Source: Candida dubliniensis CD36
Taxonomy: Eukaryota; Ascomycota; Pichiomycetes; Serinales; Debaryomycetaceae
Assembly: GCF_000026945.1 (NCBI RefSeq)
Contig: NC_012863.1
Coordinates: 835,501 to 899,500, forward strand
Direction: 5' to 3'
Length of the DNA: 64,000 nt
The translations under genes were made by a program, and so were the position numbers. The stretch's first letter is position 1; each line of letters starts with the position of its first letter. Below the pieces are notes generated by a model. The model was not told the origin of the DNA. It saw only the letters and a program-made list of their open reading frames with translations, and did not search any database. Shown here in pieces: positions 46,936 through 57,904 of this stretch.

Positions 46936-49425
46936 ATGATGTCTCATCAACAACTCATTAATCCACATGGATATAATAGTGGAGGTGATGGAGAAAGTAT
47001 TATACTGGTGGATAAAGAATTACCAACTTCTTGTACTTCTAGTTCAATTAATATTATAGCAAAATTCATAAAAATGATATCTATTAAATTCCAAAAAATC
47101 CCTCCATTTAGAATAAAATGGTTTATTAGTACTATTGCTATTGTCATTTATTCAACAATTTTTAATATAACCAATTTAATTATGTTTTCTAAATTTACTA
47201 AAAATTTCAATCTGGTTAATCCATTATCAGTGATTTTTTTATTTTTAGATGTTTTCATATTTCTTGTTGTTATTTATGAAAAATTTTATCATAAAAATAA
47301 TAATGAATTCACTAATAAATGGTCAAAATATACTTATATAATAGTTTGTAAAATATTGAAAAAAATTTTATGGTTGATTTTATTAATTGCTTGTATTTTC
47401 CAAGTGGTTTTAATTTCCATTGGTAAATTATCTAATCCATTAAATGTTAATGATAATCAATTGGATATTTTAAATATGTCACAACATGAAAAAACTGGAT
47501 ACTTTATCGTTAATTTAATTAATTTAGTATTTAATGGTGCATTATTAGGGATTTGGTGGTCAACTAATATTTCATCAGTTTATTTATTATTTGCTTCAAT
47601 TAATTTCATAAATATTTTGATTGCCATTAGTCTTGTCCAAATTAATATTAGTTATTTCAATTTAACTAGTGGATCAGTAAGGAAATTACATAATTTATTT
47701 ATAATAACTGGAACATTTATGACAGGACAATCAGCTATCGGTTTAAGTATTGTATTATTGATTAATGAAAAAAATCGATTGAAAGATTTCATTGGTAAAT
47801 TGATTTTTTTTTATGATGTTTATGTGACATTATTATTCAGTTTATTATTAGGATGTACCATTGTTAGTGGGATTTATTTTGATTATAAAGCCCTGTTCCC
47901 CATTAGTATTTTCATATTATATCTTTGTTCCATTATTATTTCGGTTGTGTCATTCTTATGTACACGATATTTCCGTTTACGTGGTGGATTTACTAATGAA
48001 TATCAAGTGGAAGAATATGATTTACTTTCATTAACGGTTCATCAAAAACAAGGATGGGGGAAACTTATAGATATTAATCATAAATATAATGGAGGAATTT
48101 CTGGTGATTATGTCATTTCATTAATGGAAAATTATATGGAAGCAGATTTACCAGGAATGTCATGTAAAGTATTAAGGGTATTCAAAAAGAATGAAACAAC
48201 AATAACAACAACCACAACCCAGTTGCTGCAAAAACTAAAGCATCAAAGCAAAAAGAATTTAAACACTGCATTTGAAGATTTAGATCATGAATCATTATTA
48301 TTTCAAGATACTCCAACATTATGTGACACCACATCATCGATTAAACATTTAGAGGATGAATATCGACCATTATCGAAAAATCAATTGAAACGATTAGCTA
48401 AAAAAAATCAAAAAGATAAAAAATTATTAGAATTAAAATCTTTAGAAAATAATACTGAAATTTTTTATCAAGAATTAATGAATACTGAAGCATTAATATT
48501 ACTTACTATTATTGAAGAATTTGATTTAAGTGAAAGAATCCCAGGATGGATTGGTAAAAAATTGAATAAATGGTTTGGGAAAAATTCGAAATATCCATTT
48601 TTATGTATTCGATTTGGATTATTAGGATTTCATTGGCCATTTAAACGATCGACTTTTTATTGTAGTGCCACCAAAAAACCTGTAGCTCGTGGTGCTGCTG
48701 TGCTATATGCCATATCTCAATGGAATTCTCAACATGAAAAATTAACCGTATTATTAGATCCAACTTATAAAGATGTTAATTTTGAAGCAGGGATAACTTC
48801 TAGTGGTTGGTATAAGATTAAATTACCTAATTCTCATATTATTGATTTAAGACCATTTCAAAATCAAACTAGTACTGATTATTTCAAAGCCATAAAATAT
48901 AGAACTCAAGATAATTCATTTAAACAAGCTAATGGACAAGTAATTGAAACTAATATATTTAATTATGAAAATTGTCAAGAAATCATTAATATGAATCAAA
49001 ATATTTCTCAAAATAGACAACTGTCAGGACAATCACAACAATTATTACAACCAAATTGGGAATTCATTTATAATTTAGGAAATTATTCTAATGAAAAAAA
49101 ATATCGTTCCTTGTTGTTTTTAAAAGTTGATAATGAAATCATTGCTTCATGTGTTATATTTCGTTTAGGTGATACTATGACTTCAGATATTCAAGGATTA
49201 AATCATGTTATAAGTAAAAAATATAAAGCATATTTTGTTATGATGCAAGAAGTAATTAAAATTGGATTAAGAGAAGGAGTTAAATTTATTGATTTTGGTC
49301 CAACTACTGAAGAAGCTAAAGTTACTATTGGTTGTAATGTTGTACCATTATGTGGATCAATTTACCCTAAAAATAAATTCTTAGGACCAATCATAAAATT
49401 TGCTGCTAGTAAAGTTGATGTATAA
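46936..49425 (+). CDS. Multi-pass membrane protein with C-terminal GNAT-like (DUF2156/Acetyltransf_6-type) domain
   Basis: 829 residues from the ATG at 46936 (MMSHQQLINP); the open frame extends 23 codons upstream only through TTG. Residues about 60-360 contain roughly eight hydrophobic segments. A Lys-rich linker follows (about 420-520), and the last 300 residues form a soluble domain with ERIPGWIGKKLNKWFG, a KPVARGAAVLYAISQWN helix and a KFIDFGPTTEEAKVTIGC motif near the C-terminus. The last resembles acyl-CoA N-acyltransferase/BioF2-like proteins that handle acyl groups. Substrate is unknown. Possibly a fungal family related by layout to bacterial membrane aminoacyl-lipid synthases, which is inference only. 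A GGATA microsatellite (49471-49497) lies just downstream. Confidence 0.7.
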   Translation: MMSHQQLINPHGYNSGGDGESIILVDKELPTSCTSSSINIIAKFIKMISIKFQKIPPFRIKWFISTIAIVIYSTIFNITNLIMFSKFTKNFNLVNPLSVIFLFLDVFIFLVVIYEKFYHKNNNEFTNKWSKYTYIIVCKILKKILWLILLIACIFQVVLISIGKLSNPLNVNDNQLDILNMSQHEKTGYFIVNLINLVFNGALLGIWWSTNISSVYLLFASINFINILIAISLVQINISYFNLTSGSVRKLHNLFIITGTFMTGQSAIGLSIVLLINEKNRLKDFIGKLIFFYDVYVTLLFSLLLGCTIVSGIYFDYKALFPISIFILYLCSIIISVVSFLCTRYFRLRGGFTNEYQVEEYDLLSLTVHQKQGWGKLIDINHKYNGGISGDYVISLMENYMEADLPGMSCKVLRVFKKNETTITTTTTQLLQKLKHQSKKNLNTAFEDLDHESLLFQDTPTLCDTTSSIKHLEDEYRPLSKNQLKRLAKKNQKDKKLLELKSLENNTEIFYQELMNTEALILLTIIEEFDLSERIPGWIGKKLNKWFGKNSKYPFLCIRFGLLGFHWPFKRSTFYCSATKKPVARGAAVLYAISQWNSQHEKLTVLLDPTYKDVNFEAGITSSGWYKIKLPNSHIIDLRPFQNQTSTDYFKAIKYRTQDNSFKQANGQVIETNIFNYENCQEIINMNQNISQNRQLSGQSQQLLQPNWEFIYNLGNYSNEKKYRSLLFLKVDNEIIASCVIFRLGDTMTSDIQGLNHVISKKYKAYFVMMQEVIKIGLREGVKFIDFGPTTEEAKVTIGCNVVPLCGSIYPKNKFLGPIIKFAASKVDV

Positions 49426-49831
49426 GATGGTTCATTGTTTAGTTTGAATAGTTGGTTGAACTTTATAGATAGGATAGGATAGGATAGGATAGGATAAGAT
49501 ACGATTTATAATATGTTTTATATGAAAGTTGTTGTAAATTTGTAGTTTTGTTGCAAAGTAAAATCACCAGAAAGTGTTGTACGAATTTACACGACAGAAT
49601 TTAAATCTATGTGTTGGACCAACAAATGGTTTTTCGGACACATGTACACGCACAGCTTCAACTAAGTGTCCCTTGGGCAACAATTTTTTTATTTTATTCA
49701 TTTAGTGTGGCAAATTGTTCCTTTTCAATTACTACACACATTAACATTACCATTTACTTTCCTTCTTTATATCAGTTTTGATTAAGTTTTTTTTTTTTTA
49801 TTATTATTTAATTACTTACTTACCAATAGTT
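49426..49831. other. Short spacer with GGATA microsatellite
   Basis: About 400 bases between two + genes. GGATA repeated about five times at 49471-49495; promoter of the FIT-family gene. No gene. Confidence 0.5.
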
Positions 49832-50788
49832 ATGTCAACTACTATATATGATGATCATTATATAAAAATGACTAAAGTTTTTAAATCCATACATTCTCAA
49901 ACTAAATTAAAGGTTTATGAGGTTTTATTTGCTAGTTCATTTATACTAAATTTCTTACTTGGTCGACTCATTCATTTTTCAGCTCCAGATGAAGAAGTAT
50001 ATAATTATTATAATGATAAACGGAATATATTGAATCAATGGTTTGTTAAAAGAGGTTGGGGCTGGACTACATTAGTGATTATTTTATTTTATTCTAATAT
50101 CATCTATAAACAATATGTCAATAGTACTACCACCACCAAAAACAACAAACAAACACTTATTATTAAGACGATTCGTAATGCAATAATTAATTATATTGTT
50201 GTTACTATATGGTGGATATTTTTCACTCAATGGTGTTTTGGATTACCAATAATGGATAAAATATTTGTTTTAACTGGAGGTAAATGTAGTATTGATATCA
50301 ATAATACTGCAAATTCTTTTACAACAACATCAACAACAGTATTTACTCCTAATCATCATATTCATCCAAGTTTTGTTCAAAAATTAGAAAATATTTGGGA
50401 ATCAACGGGGATAACATCATATAATTGTCGTAGAATTAAAGGAAGTCAATGGATAGGTGGTCATGATCCTCTGGGTCATGTATTTTTAATGATTCATTCA
50501 TCATTATATTTGTTTAATGAAATGATTAATTATTGGCCTAATTGGTCATATATTAAACATAATATTTCTCAATTATTAACAAGTACTAGACCTTTAACTA
50601 TTAATGATAGATTATTATTATTATGGAATACTCCACAATTGATAATTATAGGTTTAATTGGATTATGGTGGTTTATGTTATTAATGACAAATATATATTT
50701 CCATCTGAGTTTAGAAAAATTGGTGGGTTTAATATTTGGTTATATTGGTGTAGCAGGATTATATTGGATACCGAGATGGTTATCATAA
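49832..50788 (+). CDS. FIT-family ER acyl-CoA diphosphatase (Scs3/Yft2 type)
   Basis: 318 residues from ATG 49832 (MSTTIYDDHY); the frame is open further upstream only through TTG. About six hydrophobic segments. Family signatures: RGWGWT after transmembrane segment 2, CRRIKGSQWIGGHDP(S)GHVFL with the first catalytic His, and YFH(S)SLEKLVGL with the second. Two CTG codons (50471-50473 and 50705-50707) fall exactly at conserved serine-type positions of the D-x-S-G-H and F-H-S/T motifs, so they must be read as Ser. FIT proteins act at the ER in lipid-droplet formation and phospholipid balance; in yeast Scs3 is needed for inositol prototrophy. Which of SCS3 or YFT2 is the closer paralogue is not decided. 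Confidence 0.88.
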   Translation: MSTTIYDDHYIKMTKVFKSIHSQTKLKVYEVLFASSFILNFLLGRLIHFSAPDEEVYNYYNDKRNILNQWFVKRGWGWTTLVIILFYSNIIYKQYVNSTTTTKNNKQTLIIKTIRNAIINYIVVTIWWIFFTQWCFGLPIMDKIFVLTGGKCSIDINNTANSFTTTSTTVFTPNHHIHPSFVQKLENIWESTGITSYNCRRIKGSQWIGGHDPLGHVFLMIHSSLYLFNEMINYWPNWSYIKHNISQLLTSTRPLTINDRLLLLWNTPQLIIIGLIGLWWFMLLMTNIYFHLSLEKLVGLIFGYIGVAGLYWIPRWLS

Positions 50789-53052
50789 TATGTATGTGTG
50801 TGGGAGGTTTTTGTAAAAAGTATATAAAATTAATTTAATTTAATAACATTTGGGTTGATTTTTTGCAGTAAATTATTATTGTAGATTTATGATGATAATA
50901 TCTTTGATGATATTAAAATAAGGGGACTACTACCATGAGTTCTTATTTACAGTGGGAGGGGGGGGGGGGGGGGCAAGGTTTTACACTAACGGTATGACAG
51001 TTTCGGAGTAATCAATATCCCATATCTTCTTATTAGTCAGTAATAAGTGGATATATATCTCCCGTCAAGAGTGAAACATTTTCAGGTACCAACCATTCAC
51101 AATCGAAGATTTTCATTACATAAATTTCATTATCGAAAAAACAGAACCTACATTGTTGAAGAGAATAATCTTACACACAATACACAAAAAAAGATGTATT
51201 AAATGATAGATTATTATTTTCTATCGTCAATTCATTTATGAATTGAAGTATTATAGGTCTTCAAATGATACACATTATATTGATTACTTAATTGTCATAT
51301 ACTAGTGTATGGGTTAGTAAACGATGTATAACTCTTCTTCTTCTTCTTCTTCTCTAGGAAAATGATTTTTACCAAAAGAAGAAATATTTGAATTCTTCGT
51401 GTTTCAAATCTATAAAAGTTAACCTTTGTGGTGACTAAAATAGAATAGGGATTTTCCTTTTAGATTTTAGTTCTTTGAAAAGCCCTTTTTTAAAAACGCC
51501 ACCCCCCCCCTTTGAATTGGAACAAACACGGAGTCAATTGCTGGGTTGTATTTTGAACAACTATTTGAATATTGTATATACATTCTTTATAAACATATTA
51601 TGATATACTTTGTAGTGTGATAAATCTAGATTCTAATACAATACAGTCTATGTTTTGATCTCTTATGTAGGAGAAGGAAGATGTATGGGCTTGATAATAA
51701 AGAATAAGGGGGAAGCCAGAAGGAGGCTACCAGACGCGTCGAATTTGACAGTTGAGACATTTTAACGCGAATGTCACAATACACGACATAATCATATATA
51801 TATATATGACCACGACATTAATTATCGTGTGTTTTGTGAGAAAAGACAAACAATAAACAAAAAAAAAAAAAATGTAACACAAATTTACACGAAAATGACG
51901 AAAGACGAAAGAGGAAAGACGAAGCACCAGATGATGATGAAGTAGAAGAATAATAACCAATCAGAATGGAAAGACACATTATTATAAATGCCATTCATAC
52001 ATTTCAACAAAGGAAAACAGTAATTATTATTTTTATTTCCATGTACTCTATGCATGATTGATGTTGTTAAGAAATGTTCCTTCTAGTAACGGGGAGTCTC
52101 TTAAACTTCTAATCACTCACCCCTCCCCTGGCACCAAAGAACTGGATATCATAAATCTCAATAAAAAAGGTATTACATCAACATTAAGAGATATTAAATT
52201 GAACATGTGTGTGAGTTGATTTCTTTGAACATTTAAACTTTTCGTGAACTCAAAAAAGAAAGAAAAATTTTTCATTTTGCATTTTGTTTTAACAATTGAC
52301 GCAAAATGAAATTTAATAATACAATACAATGAAATACAATTTACTAGATATTTAGTCTTATAAACAATACAAACCAAACAGTAAGTAAGTAAGTAAGTAA
52401 GTGTAATATAAAATAAAGACGAGAGAAGGAAGGAGGTGGAATTTTTAAACAATAATAAAGAAATATTGAAATAATTTCCCCCGTTTCGTGTAATTTTTAA
52501 GTTATTTGCATTAAATTAAATTAAATTGTACATGAGACTTTTATTGTGAAATATAACAATTCCAATATATTCTTATACTTGGGAAAGGAGTATAAGGCTA
52601 ACAATAATTAAAAGGAAGAAGAAGAAGAAGAAAATCACCCTTTCTTAAATACTTATTTATTATACCGAATTCACACTTTTACTTTCTTTATATTTTTTGC
52701 ATAGACTTACATTCTTTTCTGGCGTTTTTTTTTTTTTATTTTTATTTTTTTATTTTTAACATTCCTTTCCTTTCCTTTCCTTCCTTCTTTCACCAAATAG
52801 ACAGATACATATCTTTACATACCACTACATCTCCCACATCATCACCATCTTCTTCTTCTACCACCAACATTACCGCCTCAAATCGGTTATTTACTTTATC
52901 AACATCATTATTCTTTCAAGATTGTTGAGTATTCTAATTAACCCTAGACCAAAACTCCTACTACAATCATTCATTCATTCATTCATTCGTTCGTTGTTAA
53001 ATCATTATAGACAAGTAGTATTACCTACCCTCCCACATCCATTCATTCATTT
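50789..53052. other. 2.3 kb promoter interval upstream of AXL2
   Basis: No gene recognised. Holds a 16-base G run (50958-50973), TTC repeats (51332, 52850), a CATATATATATATATG palindrome (about 51793-51808), AGTA repeats (52382-52401) and a CATT run (52968-52992) in the AXL2 leader. The minus frame 52117-52452 is low complexity and hydrophobic, not gene-like. Confidence 0.5.
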
Positions 53053-55923
53053 ATGATGATTAATTTACTAGTTCTACTAATATCAATGTCACCATTGATT
53101 CAGGCGTCAATATATATGGGATTCCCCTTCAATGAACAATTACCCAATATTGGACGAGTAAACCAAGAATATAGTTTCACCATAGCCAACACCACATATA
53201 AATCCAATAGTAATGGGGAAATATCATATCAAGTAAATAATTTACCTTCATGGTTATCATTTGATTCATCAACTAGAACATTTACTGGGAAACCTCAAGA
53301 ATCTGATGTAGGACAATTTGAAATTACTTTAATTGGTACTGATTCCACTGATCAATCTCAATTATCTAATAGTTATACTATGATGGTTTCAAATGATACA
53401 GGATTATATTTAACTTCTACAGGATTATTATTATCAGAATTATCTAAATCAGGTCAAACTAATGGTAATGGAGGATTAGTTGTTAAACCTGGAGATAAAA
53501 TAAATATTCAATTTGAAAAAAAATTATTTGAAAGTTATTCAACTAGTGATCGTCCTATTATTGCTTATTATGGTCGATCTGCTGATAGAAGTTCATTACC
53601 AAATTGGATTTATTTTGATGGTGATGCCTTGACTTTTTCCGGTACTGTACCTTATGTTACTTCAGAAAATGCTCCATCAATTGATTATAGTTTTAGTTTT
53701 ATTGCATCGGATTATTATGGATTTGCTGGTGCTGAAGGTAAATTTAAAATTATTGTTGGTGGACATCAATTGAGTACATCAATGAATCAAACTAATATAA
53801 TCAATGGTACTATAGGTTCTATTATTGATGAGGAAATCCCAATATTATCAAAAGTTTTCCTTGATGGTCAAACTATTACTAAAGAAAATATTTCTGATAT
53901 TTATTCTCAAAATTTACCAAATTATGCCATATTTGATAAAAATAATTTTACCATAACTGGTAATTTCCCTAATACTTCTTCATCAGATAATTTTACTATT
54001 GTTGTCAAAGATATTTATGGAAATAGTGTTGAATTATCATATTCATTTGATATTATTGATTCAATTTTCACAATTGATTCATTAAAAGATGTTAATGCTA
54101 CTAAAGGTCAATATTTCCAATATCAAATTTTGAAATCATATTTTACTGATGTTAATAATACTAAAGTCAATGTTAATTTTGGATCCGGGTCTAATTCTGA
54201 TTGGTTACAATATCATGATTCCAATATGACTTTATCTGGTATTACACCGAAAAATTTTAACAATTTAAAAGTGGAAATTGACGCTGAATCTAATTCAGAT
54301 AAAGAATCAAGAAGTTTCCAAATCAAAGGTGTTGATAAGAAGATTGTATCAAGTACTTCTTCTTCTTCATTATCCCTGAGTACTTCAAGTAGTTCTAGTT
54401 CTTCTGTGTCATCATCAACATCAGATTCTAGTGTTGTTGCAACTGAAACATCAAGTCCTATTACTCATAAAAAGTCCAATAAAAATAAAGCATTGGCCAT
54501 TGGTCTTGGTGTAGGGATCCCCGTGTTTTTAATTCTTGTGGCTGCATTAATCTTGTTATGTTGTTGTTTCAAAAGAAGAAAAAACAAAGGAAAAGGTACT
54601 GATGATAATGATGAATATCCTAATGATTCAAGAAAACCAATACCAACTAATGGTGTTGCTACTGGTGTTGCCGGTGCCGGTGCTATGGCTGGTGCCGGTG
54701 CTGCTGTTATTGCAACTAGTTCAAATGAATCTATTAAAGATGAATCCACGATGAATGTTTTAAAATTAGAACATAATTATTCTAAATCATCAAGTTCATT
54801 AACTCAAGTAGAAACATCAAGTACAGAATCATTTTATGATACTCATGAAAATACTCCAATTGTGAAATCTTGGCGTGCTAATACTGAATCAGATAATAAA
54901 TTGGCTCGTATTAGTAATGGATCATTAGCAACTGTGAATACAGAAAATTTGTTTCTGGTAAGATTAATTGATGATTATTCTGCCAGAAATTCTGAAACTT
55001 CATCGAAATTTTTAAGTAATAATTCATTAAATGCTTTATTACGTCGTGAATCATCATCTAATAATAATTTCCAAAGATTAGATAGTAATGGTAATATTGT
55101 TGGTGAATTGAATAATCACAGCAAAAGTAATCGATCATCACTGTCGGAAAAATATATGACACAATTATCATCACCTTTACCACCTTCATCATTACCACAA
55201 CTGCAAGCAAATTTAGATATTGTTCCTGAAGAAAAATCTCGTGATTTAACTCAAACTGGTAAAGATGAAACTACTGGTACCATAAGTAATTTACTTTTAC
55301 AATTTAATGATAATAGATCAATTGATGAATATGATAATTCAATCGCTACTAGGCAACAATATGGTAAACAACAACAACAACAACAACAACAACCACAACA
55401 TCCATTATCAAGAGAAAATTCATTTTCAAATCATTATGATTTTGATAATCGATTACCATCTCCAAATTATGCATTGGAAGCAAAATCAAATAAATATGGA
55501 GGAACAAATTCCAATGGATCAACTATGATATCACCATCTAGTGATACATTTTTATTAGATGAATCAACTCCAGTAAATAATCATCATATAATATCAACAA
55601 CTGCACCCACAACCACAACCACAACCACAACCAATAATAATAACAATAACAAAGATGGACAAACCATGGAACATCAAAATTCATCAGCAATTTCATTAGG
55701 ATCAATTAATTCTGATAAATTTTTCTTTGATAAAAATCATCATAGTAATAACAACAACAACAATAATAATGGACATACACCACCACCAAATAATTTAAAT
55801 ATTGGTAAATCAGCTAAATTAGTTGATTTTACTAGAAAAGGTAGTTTAAGAGAATCAGCTTATGAACCTGATTACGTATACACTGGTCAATCAGCATCAA
55901 TACAGATTGATGATAGTGATTAA
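53053..55923 (+). CDS. AXL2: Axial budding landmark protein Axl2
   Basis: 956 residues, type I membrane protein. Signal peptide MMINLLVLLISMSPLIQAS; dystroglycan-type cadherin-like modules through about residue 435, with the typical LPSWLSFD..TRTFTGKP and LPNWIYFDGDALTFSGT motifs repeated; a Ser-rich O-glycosylation stretch (about 436-465). One transmembrane helix at about 480-503 (AIGLGVGIPVFLILVAAL) is followed by a CCCF-KRRK stop-transfer. The cytoplasmic tail of 450 residues is disordered, with Gln, Thr and Asn runs, and would carry the Bud4/septin interaction. In yeast Axl2 (Bud10) marks axial bud sites. A CTG at 54376-54378 lies in a Ser run, consistent with Ser decoding. Confidence 0.93.
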   Translation: MMINLLVLLISMSPLIQASIYMGFPFNEQLPNIGRVNQEYSFTIANTTYKSNSNGEISYQVNNLPSWLSFDSSTRTFTGKPQESDVGQFEITLIGTDSTDQSQLSNSYTMMVSNDTGLYLTSTGLLLSELSKSGQTNGNGGLVVKPGDKINIQFEKKLFESYSTSDRPIIAYYGRSADRSSLPNWIYFDGDALTFSGTVPYVTSENAPSIDYSFSFIASDYYGFAGAEGKFKIIVGGHQLSTSMNQTNIINGTIGSIIDEEIPILSKVFLDGQTITKENISDIYSQNLPNYAIFDKNNFTITGNFPNTSSSDNFTIVVKDIYGNSVELSYSFDIIDSIFTIDSLKDVNATKGQYFQYQILKSYFTDVNNTKVNVNFGSGSNSDWLQYHDSNMTLSGITPKNFNNLKVEIDAESNSDKESRSFQIKGVDKKIVSSTSSSSLSLSTSSSSSSSVSSSTSDSSVVATETSSPITHKKSNKNKALAIGLGVGIPVFLILVAALILLCCCFKRRKNKGKGTDDNDEYPNDSRKPIPTNGVATGVAGAGAMAGAGAAVIATSSNESIKDESTMNVLKLEHNYSKSSSSLTQVETSSTESFYDTHENTPIVKSWRANTESDNKLARISNGSLATVNTENLFLVRLIDDYSARNSETSSKFLSNNSLNALLRRESSSNNNFQRLDSNGNIVGELNNHSKSNRSSLSEKYMTQLSSPLPPSSLPQLQANLDIVPEEKSRDLTQTGKDETTGTISNLLLQFNDNRSIDEYDNSIATRQQYGKQQQQQQQQPQHPLSRENSFSNHYDFDNRLPSPNYALEAKSNKYGGTNSNGSTMISPSSDTFLLDESTPVNNHHIISTTAPTTTTTTTTNNNNNNKDGQTMEHQNSSAISLGSINSDKFFFDKNHHSNNNNNNNNGHTPPPNNLNIGKSAKLVDFTRKGSLRESAYEPDYVYTGQSASIQIDDSD

Positions 55924-56380
55924 GACTAACTATATATATCTACTGATACTACTACTTTTGTTTATAGTATAAGGGAAATTTTGTTTTTTGGTAAGGGGAA
56001 TTAATTAATTAAATCTTGTCTTGTTTTTTGTTTGCTTGTTTTTTTTTCAATGTGTTATTGTTACTTTCAATTCATTTATTTAATATCATTTATATTAATT
56101 GTTATTACGTTTTGATTTTTGATTTTTGTCTTTGTCGTTTTTGTTGTTTTGTTGTTATACTAGAAAAGAACTTGGTGTTTTATTGATTTTATTTTATCTG
56201 CTTAATTAGTTCTTTTATTTGATTTCTATTTTTAATACCCTTTTTTGTTATTGTTATTGTCGGTGATTCTTTATTAAGCCTCTCTTTATATATAAATATT
56301 TATGTTATAAATTATTATTAGTACATAAAATTTTCCAATTTGAAAATATCAACACCTCTTCTATCTTTCTTTCTGTCTCT
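55924..56380. other. Convergent 3' spacer
   Basis: About 460 T-rich bases between AXL2 and the thioesterase gene, both transcribed toward it. No gene. Confidence 0.6.
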
Positions 56381-57904
56381 CTATTTCGATATTGATAATG
56401 TTTCAACATAATGAGCAGTATCTTGTGCTCTTCTTCTACCACCAATATAAGTCATCATTTCTGAATAAGTTTGAGGAATCACTGAACAAAAATTTGAATT
56501 TCCTCCTTCTTTAGGAACGAAAAATGAATAAATAAATGTCCCTGCCGGTTTTTTTTCATTTTGTTCCAATTGTTGAATATAAGTATCAACTTTAACTTGA
56601 ATTAATGTACCTGGTTCTGATAAAAATGCATCAGGAGATTTAGAAATTTTATTAGTTGGTGGTAATGAAAAATTAAATGGAGAATCATTATCAATTTCTT
56701 CTTTTATTTGATTCAATTCATGTAAATGTTCAGTATAAGAAATTGATGAATTCATAGTTAATACTGATCCAACGGGGACAGGATTTTTAAAAGTGGTAGA
56801 ATCTAAACTAACAAATCTTGGTCCAGCCAGGGAAAAAGTTGCTGCTGTACAATAAGCCAATTCAAATGTTTGTCTTAATAAATAACCTCCAAAAATCATA
56901 TAAGAATGTCTATTTCTATATTGTGGTTGCATAAATAATGTTGATTTCATAACAGTATTTTTCATAAAGGCAATTCCATCATTAGTTTTTTCAACATCTT
57001 GTAATGATTTTGATGATTTCCACATATCATAAATTAATTTTGATTCTTCTGGTGTTGGTTCAATTAAACTTAAATTTTTTGCCATTAATTTTTTTTTAGC
57101 ATTATGAGATTCTGCTCTTCTATAATCAACCCAATCAGTTTCACTAATAGGTAATAATCTATTAATAGCAAATGATTTATGAGTCACTGGATTACGAGCA
57201 ACAAATGTGAAATTTGCTGATAAAAAAACATTTTCTTCAGATAATGATTCTTCATTTTCAATATGAGTAAAATTTTCTTCTTCTTCAAATGCATAACCTT
57301 TCACAGTAATTTCCATTGATGATCTACCTGTCCAAGTAACTGAACCAGCTAAAACAAAATTATAATTAGTAATTTCATCAACTTTTTTAATCATATAAAT
57401 TCGATCAACACTTGCAGTAACATTAACTGGTTCAGCAGGTGAACAATGTCTATAAGCAATTCTTCCTGCTAAAGCATCTAAATCTTGAAATAATTGTCCC
57501 ACACGTAATCTACCAAAAGCATTAATATAAGCATCACATAACCATTTATCATTTTTAAATGGTAAAATTAAATATGAAAATGAATCACTACGAGTTTTTT
57601 CTCCAACAGCAGTAGTTATAGGATCAATATAACTATAACTATCAAGAGTTTTACCTTCAGCTTGGAATTTTTCTCGTTGTTTTAATGCATCTAACCAAGT
57701 AGCTTTATTAGGATGGACTTTTTCATCATGTAATTCTGATAAAATTGTTGGAGCAGCATCAGCAGCTTCAGATCTTTCATTAGAATAAGCTTTATCAGGT
57801 TTATGGAAATTGATTTGTTGAGAATTATATCTCAATAATAATAATAATTTTGGTTGAGGTTGAACAAATTTTTGAATTGACAGTTGACGTATAAGTCTAA
57901 TCAT
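56381..57904 (-). CDS. Mitochondrial acyl-CoA thioesterase, ACOT9/10 type
   Basis: 507 residues, ATG start with an Arg-rich leader (MIRLIRQLSIQKF) typical of mitochondrial import. Two hot-dog fold modules are visible. The first, at about 115-260, has the LRVGQLFQDLDALAGRIAYRHC helix and strands ending ITVKGYAF. The second, at about 330-490, has RNRHSYMIFGGYLLRQTFELAY and ends GRRRAQDT. This double hot-dog with HSYMIFGGYLLR is diagnostic of ACOT9-like enzymes, which hydrolyse acyl-CoA esters in the matrix. Chain-length preference is not readable. Confidence 0.88.
   Translation of the reverse strand: MIRLIRQLSIQKFVQPQPKLLLLLRYNSQQINFHKPDKAYSNERSEAADAAPTILSELHDEKVHPNKATWLDALKQREKFQAEGKTLDSYSYIDPITTAVGEKTRSDSFSYLILPFKNDKWLCDAYINAFGRLRVGQLFQDLDALAGRIAYRHCSPAEPVNVTASVDRIYMIKKVDEITNYNFVLAGSVTWTGRSSMEITVKGYAFEEEENFTHIENEESLSEENVFLSANFTFVARNPVTHKSFAINRLLPISETDWVDYRRAESHNAKKKLMAKNLSLIEPTPEESKLIYDMWKSSKSLQDVEKTNDGIAFMKNTVMKSTLFMQPQYRNRHSYMIFGGYLLRQTFELAYCTAATFSLAGPRFVSLDSTTFKNPVPVGSVLTMNSSISYTEHLHELNQIKEEIDNDSPFNFSLPPTNKISKSPDAFLSEPGTLIQVKVDTYIQQLEQNEKKPAGTFIYSFFVPKEGGNSNFCSVIPQTYSEMMTYIGGRRRAQDTAHYVETLSISK

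Noticed and set aside
52117..52452. 111-residue minus frame upstream of AXL2
   Set aside because: Hydrophobic low complexity with AGTA-repeat-derived residues; no family or start context.
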